Assembly (NCBI GenBank): GCA_949126835.1
Contig: OX421507.1
Location: forward strand, 7,538,605-7,602,604
From: Anisus vortex
Lineage: Eukaryota; Mollusca; Gastropoda; Planorbidae
DNA: 64,000 nt
Direction of reading: 5' to 3'
Part shown: one piece after another, positions 54,064 through 64,000 of the stretch
How the letters are laid out: every line of letters starts with the position of its first letter
Position numbering within the stretch: the first letter of the stretch is position 1
Program-made: the position numbers and the translations under genes
Notes under the pieces: model-generated
What the model saw: only the letters and a program-made list of their open reading frames with translations
Told to the model about the DNA's origin: nothing
Database searches by the model: none

Positions 54064-55075
54064 GTCTGACACTCTCACTCTCTCTCTCTCTCTCTCTTTC
54101 TCAGACACTCTCACTCTCTCTCTCTCTCTCTCTTTCTCAGACACTCTCACTCTCTCTCTCTCTTTCTCAGTCACTCTCACTCTCTTTTTCTCTCACTCTC
54201 TCTCTCTCTTTCTCAGACACTCTCACTCTCTCTCTCTCTCTTTCTCAGACACTCTCACTCTCTCTCTCTCTTTCTCAGACACTCTCACTCTCTCTCTCAC
54301 TCTCTCTCTCTCTTTCTCAGACACTCTCACTCTCTCTCTCTCTTTCTCAGACACTCTCACTCTCTCTCTCTCTTTCTCAGACACTCTCACTCTCTCTCTC
54401 TCTCTTTCTCAGACACTCTCACTCTCTCTCTCTCTTTCTCAGACACTCTCACTCTCTCTCTCTCTTTCTCAGACACTCTCACTCTCTCTCTCTCTTTCTC
54501 AGACACTCTCACTCTCTCTCTCTCTTTCTCAGACGCTCTCACTCTCTCTCTCTCTTTCTCAGACACTCTCACTCTCTCTCTCTCTTTCTCAGACACTGTC
54601 ACTCTCTCTCTCTTTCTCAGACACTCTCACTCTCTCTCTCTCTTTCTCAGACACTCTCACTCTCTCTCTCTCTTTCTCAGACACTCTCACTCTCTCTCTC
54701 TCTTTCTCAGACACTCTCACTCTCTCTCTCTCTTTCTCAGACACTCTCACTCTCTCTCTCTCTTTCTCAGACACTCTCACTCTCTCTCTCTCTTTCTCAG
54801 ACACTCTCCCTCTCTCTCTCTTTCTCAGACACTCTCACTCTCTCTCTCTCTCTTTCTCAGACGCTCTCACTCTCTCTCTCTCTTTCTCAGACACTCTCAC
54901 TCTCTCTCTCTCTTTCTCAGACACTCTCACTCTCTCTCTCTCTTTCTCAGACACTCTCACTCTCTCTCTCTCTTTCTCAGACACTCTCACTCTCTCTCTC
55001 TCTTTCTCAGACACTCTCACTCTCTCTCTCTCTTTCTCAGACACTCTCACTCTCTCTCTCTCTCTCTCAGAAACT
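54064..55075. repeat. 30-bp pyrimidine satellite, about 32 units
   Basis: Units of CACTCTCACTCTCTCTCTCT plus CTTTCTCAGA. The 30-bp period keeps a 383-codon Ser/Leu/Thr-rich frame open on plus (54056-55207) and charged frames on minus. It has no non-repeat domain, and the unit is a simple-sequence derivative, so no gene is called. Confidence 0.93.
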
Positions 55076-55334
55076 CACTCTCTTTCTCTGCCCTCTCCAC
55101 TGTATTTTCTTTCTTTATTTTTTCCCTATTTCCCTCTCCCTTCTATTAGCCCTAACTCTCTTTCACTCTCTGTTTTTTTTTTCTCTCTCTCTCTTTCTGC
55201 TAAATAATCTGAACATAAAATGCATTCTAAATAAGGAGATTGATACCAGCCATTCAAAAAACAACAACTGAATTGCCATAATAGTCACGTGATAAATAAT
55301 TTATACATATTCTTCATGTAATTATCTGTTGTTA

Positions 55335-55510
55335 TATATTAAAGACGCTCCTTCTATAAAGAAGATTTTTGCGTCCTACGATCATCCGTGATCTTAGTCT
55401 AGCCTTACAGTTTTATCAGTGTTTTAAATGATGTTAAGTTACTGGTTTCGCCTGGTTTGTTCAGGCCACCCATTCCACGCCCGAATGCCACTCGGAAAGA
55501 AAGTGTATTT
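55335..55510 (-). pseudogene. LINE 3' end (C-terminal remnant and tail)
   Basis: The minus strand reads YTFFPSGIRAWNG, then LTSFKTL after a frame slip, matching the LINE end motif usually written SFFPRTIREWNxLP. The following tail (CGCAAAAATCTTCTTTATAG, GAGCGTCTTTAATATATAAC) matches a plus-strand copy at 62455-62605, so these are two copies of one family. Confidence 0.6.
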
Positions 55511-57444
55511 TAAACACCACAATAACTATTTAAAAAGAGCAACAATGTTACTAATTTAAAAAAAAACAAAAAACACCAAGAAATGTTTCAACAAAATATC
55601 CAACATAGTCCTATTCATGTTCGAGATTATCTCCGGGATTTCCCGGAGCCAGTGGAGAGAACATTTCGACAGGGATTCCAAGAGAAATTCGCTTTTAATA
55701 ATATAAAAAAGTAAATATATTATACATAATAAATATACAAAGCATGAATATTAATTAATGTTATGCAAGACATCCGTGAGTCTCAGCCGTCATGACAAGA
55801 CAGAGAAAAAATGTCGTCCGCCTTCCTTTAATAAATGGGAGGTAGACTGCTAAACGGTGACCTTGAATGACCTCTTAAATATTTCTACATCTAAGAGAAC
55901 TTTTTTTTTTATATAGTAAATGTAGCTCTAGTGCCAGTTAGAACAGAAAAAGTGAAAACAACAAGGGGGCGGGGGGATTTTGTTCAGCCGGGGGGAAAGG
56001 GGTGGTGAAGTGGGGAAAAGGAAAAAGGGCGGAGGGGGGGGGGGCGTCAAACCACCAAGGATAGAAAATAATGTGAACAACAATAATAACGTTATAAGTG
56101 CACTTTTGAGTTGAAGTTTCACTCCACTCTTTCCTTTCTCTCCCCCCACCCTCCCTCCTTCCCTCATCGCCTCCCTCCTCTCCCTCTTCCTACCTCACGA
56201 GGTGCTAATGTGTGAGCAAGTGATTAGATTTTTATGAGGTCGTTAGCTGGTGTATCATTTTTTTTATTTTTTGGGGGGTTTTGCCTATTATCTTTTTTTT
56301 TTTTTGCATTGTGAGTGTGTTGTTGTTTTTGTGTGTGTACTAGTGTTCGAGTGAGTGTATGTGTTAAGTTTGTTATTGTGGTGTATTATTATTTTTCAAC
56401 TTAGACTTTCAAATGGGATAGTTTTTACAAAAAAAAAACAAAAAAAAAAAACAATAGCAAAAAGCACTCTTCTTATGCATATTAGTTGGCATCGTTCCGT
56501 CTGGCGAGACGATGGAGCTTCACCGAGGGCTTAAATTTGCACTTGTTCCTATGGCTGAGCAGACGGACCCTCGAGTGACAGCCTCTTTTTTCTGTCTGAC
56601 AAAGTTATTTTTTTTCTCCTCTTTGATGTAATTCTTTCTTTTACAGTCTATATTTCTCTTACTGTCTATTTTGGTTTGTTTCTTACTATCTATCTAATCT
56701 CAATAGTGATGCCACTTTTTCCGAGTCTCTATCTTTTTCTCTCTTTATGCCTCTCTTCACGTTTCTCTCTCTCTCTCTCTCTCTCTTTCCCGTTGGTTGA
56801 ACTCTGCCTTGCGACTTTTTAAAATGTTTCTTTCTCTGTCAATCTTACCCTTTCTCTTTATTTCCCAACTCCCCTCTATTTCTCTCTCTCTTTCTCTCAC
56901 TCTCTTGGCTCTCAGTCAGTCTCACCCTTTTTCTTTAATGGATTTTACCGTTTCTAAAAATAACGCAGTCCCAAGTATTCTGTTATTTATTTCTCTAAGT
57001 CTGTGGACTGAACTCTGAACTTTCTATTTATATCCCGGCCACTCGCGCTCCGTGTGACACAGACCTGACAGAGCTCTGACTCAAGTGCATGTGTGCGTGT
57101 GTGTGTGTGTCACTGTACGTCTGACAGTGTCAGGGAACATGGCTGACACATGTGTGACTTGACGTAACCTTCGTGTCAGCGACACCCCCCGAGCGTATCG
57201 CCTTTTTCGATTCCATCTGAGCGGGACAACGAGGGCGGGAAAGACTTTGGGTGGACTTTCCACTTTTCACCCCCCCCCCACACACACAGCCATGTCAGCG
57301 CCACATTAGTGTGTTTATTTGTGTGTGTGTGTGCGCCAGTGCTCGTGATTCTGAGCCAGGGGGGCACGTGCTTGGCCGTGCACTCTCTTGTTTATGTCAG
57401 AACTACAAGTAGCTATTGGACTATTTAGTTATCCAATCGAAAGG
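55511..57444. other. spacer without supported gene
   Basis: Homopolymers (G-run at 56034-56043, T-runs near 55900 and 56290, A-runs near 56430), pyrimidine stretches near 56740-56900, GT and CA repeats near 57090-57115 and 57320. Short frames have no domains. A GC-richer patch at about 56485-56580 contains the imperfect hairpin CGTCTGGCGAGACG; unclassified. Confidence 0.4.
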
Positions 57445-57528
57445 GCTCAACCGTTTCAGTGACCATGGCATACATGCATATAGTCTCGTGTGGCCACCAC
57501 AATGCTATCGGCTGCCTCTACTTTGTTT
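57445..57528 (-). mobile_element. tRNA-derived SINE, tail fragment
   Basis: CAACCGTTTCAGTGACCATG, GTGTGGCCACCACAATGC and GCTGCCTCTACTTTG are a diverged inverted tail of the main SINE. Confidence 0.55.
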
Positions 57529-57737
57529 GTTTTGGTGTGTGTGTGGGGGGGGGGGAGGGGGAGATTCTGTTTATAGCCCCACTCTATTATTGTTTTCGAA
57601 ATTTGAAACCAATGACTCTATTCGTTGGAATTCAAGGATCTTTTTCCCGTCTTTTCCAAAAGAAAACAAACATAGCGAAATGGTGACTTGTCTTTATGTA
57701 TTACTTGGTTATGGGAAAGATGAATCTTTAATGTCAA

Positions 57738-58330
57738 AGCGGGCATGTTGTCAAAGCGGGCATGTTGTCACAGCGGGCTTGTTGTCATAGCGGGCTTGCT
57801 GTCATAGCGGGCATGTTGTCACAGCGGGAATGTTGTCACAGCGGGCATGTTGTCACAGCGTGCATGTTGTCACAGTGGGCGTGTTGTCACAGCAGGCATG
57901 TTGTCACAGCGGGCGTGTTGTCAAAGCGGGCATGTTGTCACAGTGGGCGTGTTGTCACATCGGGCGTGTTGTCACAGCGGGCATGTTGTCACAGCGGGCA
58001 TGTTGTCACAATGGGGAAAATTGTCAGAGCGGGCTTGTTGTCACAATGGGGAAAATTGTCAGAGCGGGCTTGTTGTCACAGCGGGCTTGTTGTCACCAGC
58101 GGGCATGTTGTCACAGCGGGCATGTTGTCACAGCGGCCTTGTTGTCACAGCGGGCTTGTTGTCACAACGGGCATGTTGTCACAGCGGCATGTTGTCACAG
58201 CGGGAATGTTGTCACAGCGTTCATGTTGTCGCAGAGGGCATGTTGTCACAGCGGGCGGGCTTGTTGTCACCGCGGGCGTGTTGTCAGTCACAGCTGGCAT
58301 GTTGTCACAGTGGCATAAGTTGTCACAAGG
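57738..58330. repeat. 17-bp minisatellite, about 34 units
   Basis: Units of GGGCATGTTGTCACAGC with C/T and G/A variants and some 18-20-bp forms. Cys/His-rich frames are open in all three plus frames, an effect of the 17-bp period, not a zinc-finger gene. Confidence 0.92.
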
Positions 58331-58454
58331 GCTCTAGAGCCCCAAATTTGAAAGGTAAAAAATAAAAGCAGTTCCACATATCTTACCATTAGGTAGAATG
58401 CTTACGACAAAGGGAAGCTATTCACCTTTTCCATTCATCATCATGCAGTCTGGC

Positions 58455-58646
58455 CAAGGGATCGGCAACCTACGATACACTTGGCAAGCAGAGCGATTTT
58501 CGATGGCACGCGGAAGACCCCGCAAAGGCGATGATTCAAATCTCATCTACAAGAAAAGAACAGGATAACTTTTAGACTCTTGGCACGCTGAAAGAATTAG
58601 AAATCCTACTTTGGCACACTATTATCTAAAGGTTGCCGAACTCCAG
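58455..58646. mobile_element. hAT MITE
   Basis: Starts CAAGGGATCGGCAACCTACG and ends AGGTTGCCGAACTCCAG. Flanks GTCTGGCC (58448-58455) and GTCTAGCC (58647-58654) match at 7 of 8. The interior matches the copies at 20712 and 21137. Confidence 0.75.
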
Positions 58647-58764
58647 GTCTAGCCTACCACATAATATACTGAGATGTGACTCTTTACCCCATCTTCCCTT
58701 TACATCAAAGATTTTGTAAACCCTTTTAAAACATATTTGATGTGACATTAAGGATCTCGATGAA

Positions 58765-58970
58765 CGGGTTGGTGGCATCTAGGCTCATGCTAAGCTGGCT
58801 TGATGACATCATGGCTTATGTCGAACTAGGTTGGTGAGCTCTAGGTTGATGCTAAACTGGCTTGATGACATCATGGCATATGTTGAAAGGGGTTGGTGAC
58901 ATCTAGGTTCATGCTAAACAGGCTTGATGACATCATTACTTATGTTGAAAGGGGGGTTGGTGACATCATA
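58765..58970. repeat. about 60-bp tandem repeat, 3-4 units
   Basis: Units contain GGTTGGTGACATCTAGGTTC, ATGCTAAACTGGCTTGATGA and CATCATGGCTTATGTTGAA with scattered changes. Confidence 0.85.
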
Positions 58971-59847
58971 ACTTAATTTTATTTTGCGTTGTTCCTTTTG
59001 TATTTATTGAGGCTATGTTTTCTGCAGTAATCTAGAATAGTGAACGTGTTAAATATGTATGTCAGTCGGCCATCTTGTAATTATTACGTGAATTAAAAAA
59101 AATACACAAGAGCATCTTACATTCACTTACATCGTAGTCCTTGCAGATTGACCTAATTAAAAAAAAAGACTTTTGGTGTTGTTGCTATACTGTTTTGTAT
59201 TGTATTGTTATGTTTTCTGTACCCTGCTATGACTCATTATATCTGGGTTCAATTATATCTTGAAAGTTTTTTAAGAGTATTAACTCTGCTTTGCTGGCGT
59301 TTGGGATAGGGGGGGCTCCATCAGACATCAGGTTCCGCAGCTTGATTTTTTTGGTGACAGGCTTCAAGGGTCAAGGTAAAGAACTATCATCTATTTATAA
59401 CTCAAGTTTCTAACAACCGCCATAATCTGTAATCTGTATGACTTTGAGAAACAGTGAAATTCTACGAAACAAAATGTCGGCCATTGTCGAGTATAAGAAG
59501 GAGAAAGTGAAAGTGACGCGCTGTTGGAAATACCCTAGATTCTCCACTATACTGAAAGTTTCTGGAATTATATGCAATTAATTAGACCAGTTATGTACAG
59601 TCTCTATACCTATTGGTGAAACGATATTTTTTGTTTCGGATAAAACAGCAACAAAAAATATTTATTTAAAAAAACAACTGAAAATCAAACATATATGCAC
59701 AAATATATACGCACACATCAATCTTCTTCTGCGTTCCTTATTTCTCATTCTCAGCTTTTAGACTGCCCGGATGGTCTTTTCTGACGTCTTCAGAGGACAT
59801 GACTTATAAGTTAACAGACGTCACCTCTAGCAGCATCAGAACAATGA
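58971..59847. other. spacer without recognised features
   Basis: AT-rich; no supported gene. Confidence 0.4.
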
Positions 59848-59955
59848 ACAGGCCACGGGTAGCCACGCATTTCCTTGTACGCCGTGGCCACATAAACTAG
59901 TGAACGTTGCTTCACCGGCACTATTATGATCAATTTGGTCTTACGGGTACTTTAC
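59848..59955 (+). mobile_element. tRNA-derived SINE, tail fragment
   Basis: Ends with TACGCCGTGGCCACATAAAC, AGTGAACGTTGCTTCACCGG and TGATCAATTTGGTCTTACGG, the SINE 3' end. Confidence 0.7.
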
Positions 59956-60019
59956 TTTTCAAACGTTGACGCCAAGAAAAAAGTTGTGTGTCCCTTCCAG
60001 AAAGAAGTTTGTAACTTCC

Positions 60020-60130
60020 TTGGTCCCAAAACTCCTGCAAGGCTGCAGGAATTGGACGGCGGCAGGGATATAACCCAGTTCGTCCAGTTGACAATTCGGT
60101 GTAGTAAACACGGGCCGAGTTTCGGGGTCC
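60020..60130. repeat. interspersed repeat fragment (CCCAAAACTYCTGC family)
   Basis: GGTCCCAAAACTCCTGCAAG, then GGCAGGGATATAACCCAG; related to 30576 and 47045. Confidence 0.4.
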
Positions 60131-60429
60131 GCGGGCCATTTCTGACACTTCGAGGTCAGACCTCGATGAGTGCAACCAAACTATACAGAGTTTTTACTAA
60201 TCACGAAAGTAGAGAAAGCTGTTGGTTCAACTAACGACGTAGATGTCCGGGTGGAGATTGTGACGGTGGTTCACATCACACTGTTCGTATTATTGTTATT
60301 ATTCCAAGGTTGTAGGTATCCAGTGTGCTATTTATAGACCAGCGGCATTGTATCTAGAGCGGAATTAGACATTGCTAGAACGTCACTTTTGATACATAAT
60401 ATCAAGATGGTACTGTTATTCTTTGTTTT
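60131..60429. other. spacer without recognised features
   Basis: No gene or repeat recognised. Confidence 0.4.
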
Positions 60430-60600
60430 CATCTATAGGTATATGTGAAGCAGCGTTTACACGAATACTAGGGGATTGTGTGTACAGCAAGAGCTGGGAA
60501 GACTCAGGGACAACCCCTCGTCCCAGAACCTGTAACGAATCCTAGCCTTCACCAGAATTCGAGCCTGGGACCTTCAGTAGGGGCAAGCCAAGCACTCTAT
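60430..60600 (-). mobile_element. tRNA-derived SINE with internal deletion
   Basis: GTGAAGCAGCGTTTACACGA, ACTAGGGGATTGTGTGTACA, then directly AGAGCTGGGAAGACTCAGGG and the B-box region AATTCGAGCC; part of the body is missing. Confidence 0.7.
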
Positions 60601-60782
60601 CGAAATTAATATATCTATGTATATTGAAATGTTCCTCACTATGTGCTTTTGTCTGCTCATAGTTTATCTAACCAACTATCGATTTTCTTTTTTTTATTTG
60701 ACTATATAGTATCTCTCCATCTAAACATTTTGTCACTATCCACCCAACTGTAATCAACTTATATATTAATCTTTTCATATAT

Positions 60783-60992
60783 AGCTGATTAGCGTTCACC
60801 GGTTTCTATGGCCACGGCATACTAGGAGATAGTGTAGCCAGCACAATGCCCAGCCGCCTTTACTTTACCCATCATAGCTGGGAAAACTGAGGGACACCCA
60901 CCATTCCATAGAACAAATCCTAGCTTTCACCAGGATTCGAACCCAGGACCTTCGGTACGCTAGTACGCTTTGTACGCTCGACCACTGTACCA
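60783..60992 (-). mobile_element. tRNA-derived SINE, near full length
   Basis: GCGTTCACCGGTTTCTATGG through GGATTCGAACCC (inverted B box) to the inverted head CGCTCGACCACTGTACC. A small duplication (GTACGCTAGTACGCTTTGTA) lies in the head. Confidence 0.8.
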
Positions 60993-60994
60993 CA

Positions 60995-61055
60995 CACACA
61001 TATATATAAATAAATATAAATATAAATATATATATAAATATAAATATATATATAT
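60995..61055. repeat. AT-rich microsatellite (ATATAA)n
   Basis: CACACACATATATATAAATA then ATATAAATATAAATATATA repeats. Confidence 0.85.
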
Positions 61056-61837
61056 TTCTTCTAACTTGTTTAATCTGTCTGCCGTTATACTCGAAGCCTT
61101 TCCTAGCTGTCAAGTCTCTGTCACTATACTTATAAACAGAAAATCAATGCCGCTACGTTGCAGTTGCTAATTGTATGCCACAAAATTCCTAGACTCGGAT
61201 TGCCGTATAGAAACAACGCAGAATATTTTGTTTCTTGTTGTTTTCCGTGACATTAGTGAACGAGAAACAATTTCCTTTTTTCATTCTGTTTTTTTTTCAT
61301 GTTTACCGAACATTACCTGTTGACGTTCAAGTGACAAAACGTAATATCCTTCCATCTTAGTCTATGTTTAGACTATAACCCTCCCTTCTTTTTCAACCAA
61401 CTCCCCACGGAAGAAGCTTCTGTTGGCTGGCTAATAGTCTTAGAACCATTCCATATGTAGCCTACTGGCATGAAATGACACGTAATGACATTTGATAGCT
61501 TTGGGGTTGACTATGGCGTACTGTCATGTCCTTGAATATTTTCCTGGTTTGGTTTCAAGAGAGAAAGACGGAGGGAGAGACAGAGAGAGTTAAAAACTCT
61601 ATCAGCAAAGCGAATACGTTTAAATGCGTTTTAGTTTTTTTTTTCCATTTATTTATTGGTTTATCTTTTTTAAATCTATTGATGTTTGTTTTATTCTTAG
61701 GTTACAGGCTAAGTGTTAAACTACTCCTAAAACTGCGTGGCCCGGTGCATAATTTATTCTACGAGACCCAGCAACCCAGACTCCAATTCAACCTTATTCC
61801 ATTGCATTTCACCAGCAGGCAGCTCTTAATTTTAACA
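61056..61837. other. spacer without recognised features
   Basis: A 138-codon plus frame (61526-61942) runs through this stretch into a SINE tail; no domain, not called. Confidence 0.4.
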
Positions 61838-61932
61838 CAATCTCCTAGTATGCCGTGGACACTGAAACTGGTGAAAGCTGCTTCTCCGGCCCTGGGGATC
61901 AATTTGGTCCGACGGGTACTGTCCTGTTGTTT
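61838..61932 (+). mobile_element. tRNA-derived SINE, tail fragment
   Basis: CACAATCTCCTAGTATGCCG, GAAACTGGTGAAAGCTGCTT and TCAATTTGGTCCGACGGGTA. Confidence 0.7.
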
Positions 61933-62161
61933 TTTAACTTAATCCCAAGCTAAAACATACCACAATTGGAGCAAGCGCTATTTGGTAAATGCCGAAGAGT
62001 TTCAGCGACCCCAATATGGATTGGATGTATGACACCTGCCTGAGGATGGATACTTTTTAATCTTTGAGATTCAAGGTATGGGTTTTGGAAGAATGGGCGG
62101 TGATTTCAATGCATCCAGTGGCCTCCAAATAGTTTCAAAGGGAGCCGCACTTAAAGGTCTT

Positions 62162-62164
<3 letters not shown>

Positions 62165-62218
<54 letters not shown>
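62165..62218. repeat. poly(A) tract
   Basis: About 54 consecutive A. Possible retroposon tail, but no source body is recognised upstream. Confidence 0.9.
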
Positions 62219-62220
<2 letters not shown>

Positions 62221-62454
62221 GGGCTAAAAGATGCATTAAGGGTGAGGGGCGCGAAAATTATAATCCAGAATGTTATTTAAAAAACAAAAAGACGTAATAA
62301 ACGAACAATCAGACATTAAATTATTGTTGAATTATACATCATTTTATTTTTTCCTGTGTATTTTTAGCACACATACATATATATAAAATGCTCAGATAAA
62401 CATGAGGACAAAAAACACCTTTCTTTTCCCTTATGCGAGAACAAATTACTATAA

Positions 62455-62605
62455 GTAGCTCTTTCTTCCCGAGTGGCATTCGGGCATGGAATGGAACCAG
62501 GAAAACCAGTAACTTACTTAACACTAACAAGACTAGACGACGGTTGAGTGTATAACGCAATAATCTTTTTTATAGGAGGAACGTCTGTAATATATAAGAT
62601 AAAAC
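62455..62605 (+). pseudogene. LINE 3' end (C-terminal remnant and tail)
   Basis: Reads SSFFPSGIRAWNGTRKTSNL and ends RRRLSV then a stop. The tail CGCAATAATCTTTTTTATAG, GGAACGTCTGTAATATATAA matches the minus-strand copy at 55335-55510. 5' truncated and dead. Confidence 0.6.
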
Positions 62606-63234
62606 ACACTGACACATATATAGGCTACATACACACAATATCCAAGAACTTTCCTGGGTTTTTCCCCACAAACTATTTATCTCAAAAGGAAACCATTTTC
62701 GTCAATAATTACCTCCCTTGTGTTCCTCCATCTTGTTGACCCACTTCCGGCCAGCCGACTTTCCGGTAAATTTAGGTCTGCACACAATCTCGTGCGTGGG
62801 TGGCGGTTTGGGGCTCTACCACTCAAATATGTGGGCCGTGTCCCTTTTAGAGTGTTGACTCTTTACCCCAGCCCCCCCCCCCCTTCAGGCGAAGACAACT
62901 CTCCACCCACAACCTCGTCCATCTTTACCCCAGACAGGAAATGAAATGTGACGGGCTTACGTTTAACCGATCAAGATTTTCATGGCTTTGATGAAGTGCT
63001 CTTGATTACCGCCATCTTTTTGTCCGATTACCTGGCAGCTATCCGATATTAAGATTCTGGTATCAAAGCGGAAAGAATGGTCCCCATGTTAGAAATATTT
63101 TGGTTGAACCGATCCTTTTCGGTTTCGGTGGATATATCAACAAAAATCCATGATCTATTGTTGACAAGCCGGGGAGAACCTTACGTTAATGACTCAAGCA
63201 GTGGAATTTGAACCAGCTTCACTTGCATAGCCTT
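62606..63234. other. spacer without recognised features
   Basis: C-run near 62871-62883. No gene supported. Confidence 0.4.
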
Positions 63235-63780
63235 TCTCCTTCTCTCTCGCTTTCTGACATACAGTCTCTTAATCTACCTCTCTTTCTATCTCTCTTTCTC
63301 TCTTTCTCTCACTCTATCTGGCCCTCGGTCTATCTCTTAATTTATCTCCCCCTCTTTCTCTTTGTCTCTCACTCTCACGCATGCTCTGTTCATTTTGCTC
63401 TCTTTCTTTCTTTCTTCCTTTCTCTCTTTCTTTCTCTCTTTCTTTCTCTCTTTCTCTCTTTCTTTCTTTCTTCCTTTCTCTTTACTGCTGGCACACGCTC
63501 GCTCTTTCTTAAATATCTCTCTTGTTCTCCGACAGGCTTGTTATCTTTTTTTTTCATTTCTCTCTCTCTCTCTCTATATCATTTCTCTTTGTCACTCAGT
63601 TTGTTCTCACAAGTACACACTATGCCTTTAACATTATTACTCTTTTCTCTCTCTCTCTCTTAATTTGTCCTTTCTCACGCGCATTCTTCTCTGAGGCTCT
63701 CTGTCTCTCCGGCTCTCTTTCTCTCCGGCTATCTTTCTCTCCGTCTCTTTCTCTCCACCCTCTCTCTCAATTGCTTTTAA
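63235..63780. repeat. (CTTT)n/(CTCT)n pyrimidine region
   Basis: Long interrupted CTTTCTCTCTTT repeats; the three overlapping Ser/Leu/Phe-rich frames come from this composition. A G-run at 63922-63948 follows in the last 200 bases. Confidence 0.88.
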
Positions 63781-64000
63781 TATAATCTTCCATTACCTAT
63801 TAAGTCACACAGATTTTTAGCAAGAAAAAATCGTTGATGCAGTTTCCATTACGCAATATTCTATATTAAGAACATAGCATCATCATACATCGAACTAATG
63901 TCTAAGTTTATGGTAGAGGTTTGGGGGGGGGGGGGCGGGGGGGGGGGAAGGAGAGCCACGATAAGAATGAACCGAGTAACCTAAAGTATCGATATGATAT

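Noticed and set aside
54056..55207. 383-codon Ser/Leu/Thr-rich open frame
   Set aside because: It lies wholly in a 30-bp pyrimidine satellite whose period is a multiple of three; the opposite strand is equally open and no other domain is present.
57762..58365. Cys/His-rich frames resembling zinc-finger repeats
   Set aside because: They come from a 17-bp minisatellite read in three frames; the Cys/His spacing follows the repeat and does not fit a zinc-binding module.
59474..59536. Short ATG frame MSAIVEYKKEKVKVTRCWKY
   Set aside because: Only about 20 codons to a stop, no splice context that I can support and no recognisable family.

Overview
This is a repeat-dominated stretch of an animal nuclear genome. 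It is AT-rich, with long microsatellites, many minisatellites, tRNA-derived SINEs, LINE tails and complete LTR retrotransposons. The style of the repeats (GATA/TCTA and pyrimidine microsatellites, one SINE family with a GGTTCGAACCC B box, LINE tails ending in (ATT)n) fits a lophotrochozoan, most likely a gastropod mollusc. That assignment is inference. I found no convincing host protein-coding gene, rRNA or functional tRNA; almost all short open frames lie in low-complexity or repeat DNA.

Layout. 1-8.6 kb: a chain of hAT-type MITEs, several minisatellites, a SINE, and a LINE 3' end that runs into a 31-bp tandem array. 8,625-16,655: a complete LTR retrotransposon (minus strand) with 1,022-bp LTRs, a 4-bp target duplication and one intact 1,602-codon gag-pol frame, inserted inside the last unit of the 31-bp array. 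16.7-22.5 kb: SINEs, a short piggyBac-like MITE, LINE C-terminal remnants and two hAT MITEs. 22,563-29,937: a 28/29-bp satellite split by a 4.15-kb non-autonomous LTR element with a 5-bp target duplication; the right half shows a 392-bp higher-order period. 31,165-44,037: a second complete LTR retrotransposon (plus strand, 599-bp LTRs, intact 1,606-codon frame). Its 5' LTR is interrupted 42 bp from its start by a 5,726-bp Helitron-like head-to-tail trimer that made no target duplication. 44-64 kb: simple repeats, minisatellites (23, 21, 30, 17 and about 60 bp), SINE fragments, LINE tails and a hAT MITE.

The main result is the pair of intact retrotransposons. By sequence they are Ty3/gypsy-type, but integrase lies upstream of reverse transcriptase: Gag, zinc knuckle, protease, integrase, RT, RNase H. 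That is the Ty1/copia order and is the hallmark of Gmr1-like elements. Their Gag carries a segment resembling the SCAN domain of vertebrate zinc-finger proteins, plus an N-terminal SAP-like motif. Intact frames and almost identical LTRs indicate very recent transposition. The Helitron-like trimer is younger still, because it sits inside one of two otherwise identical LTRs.
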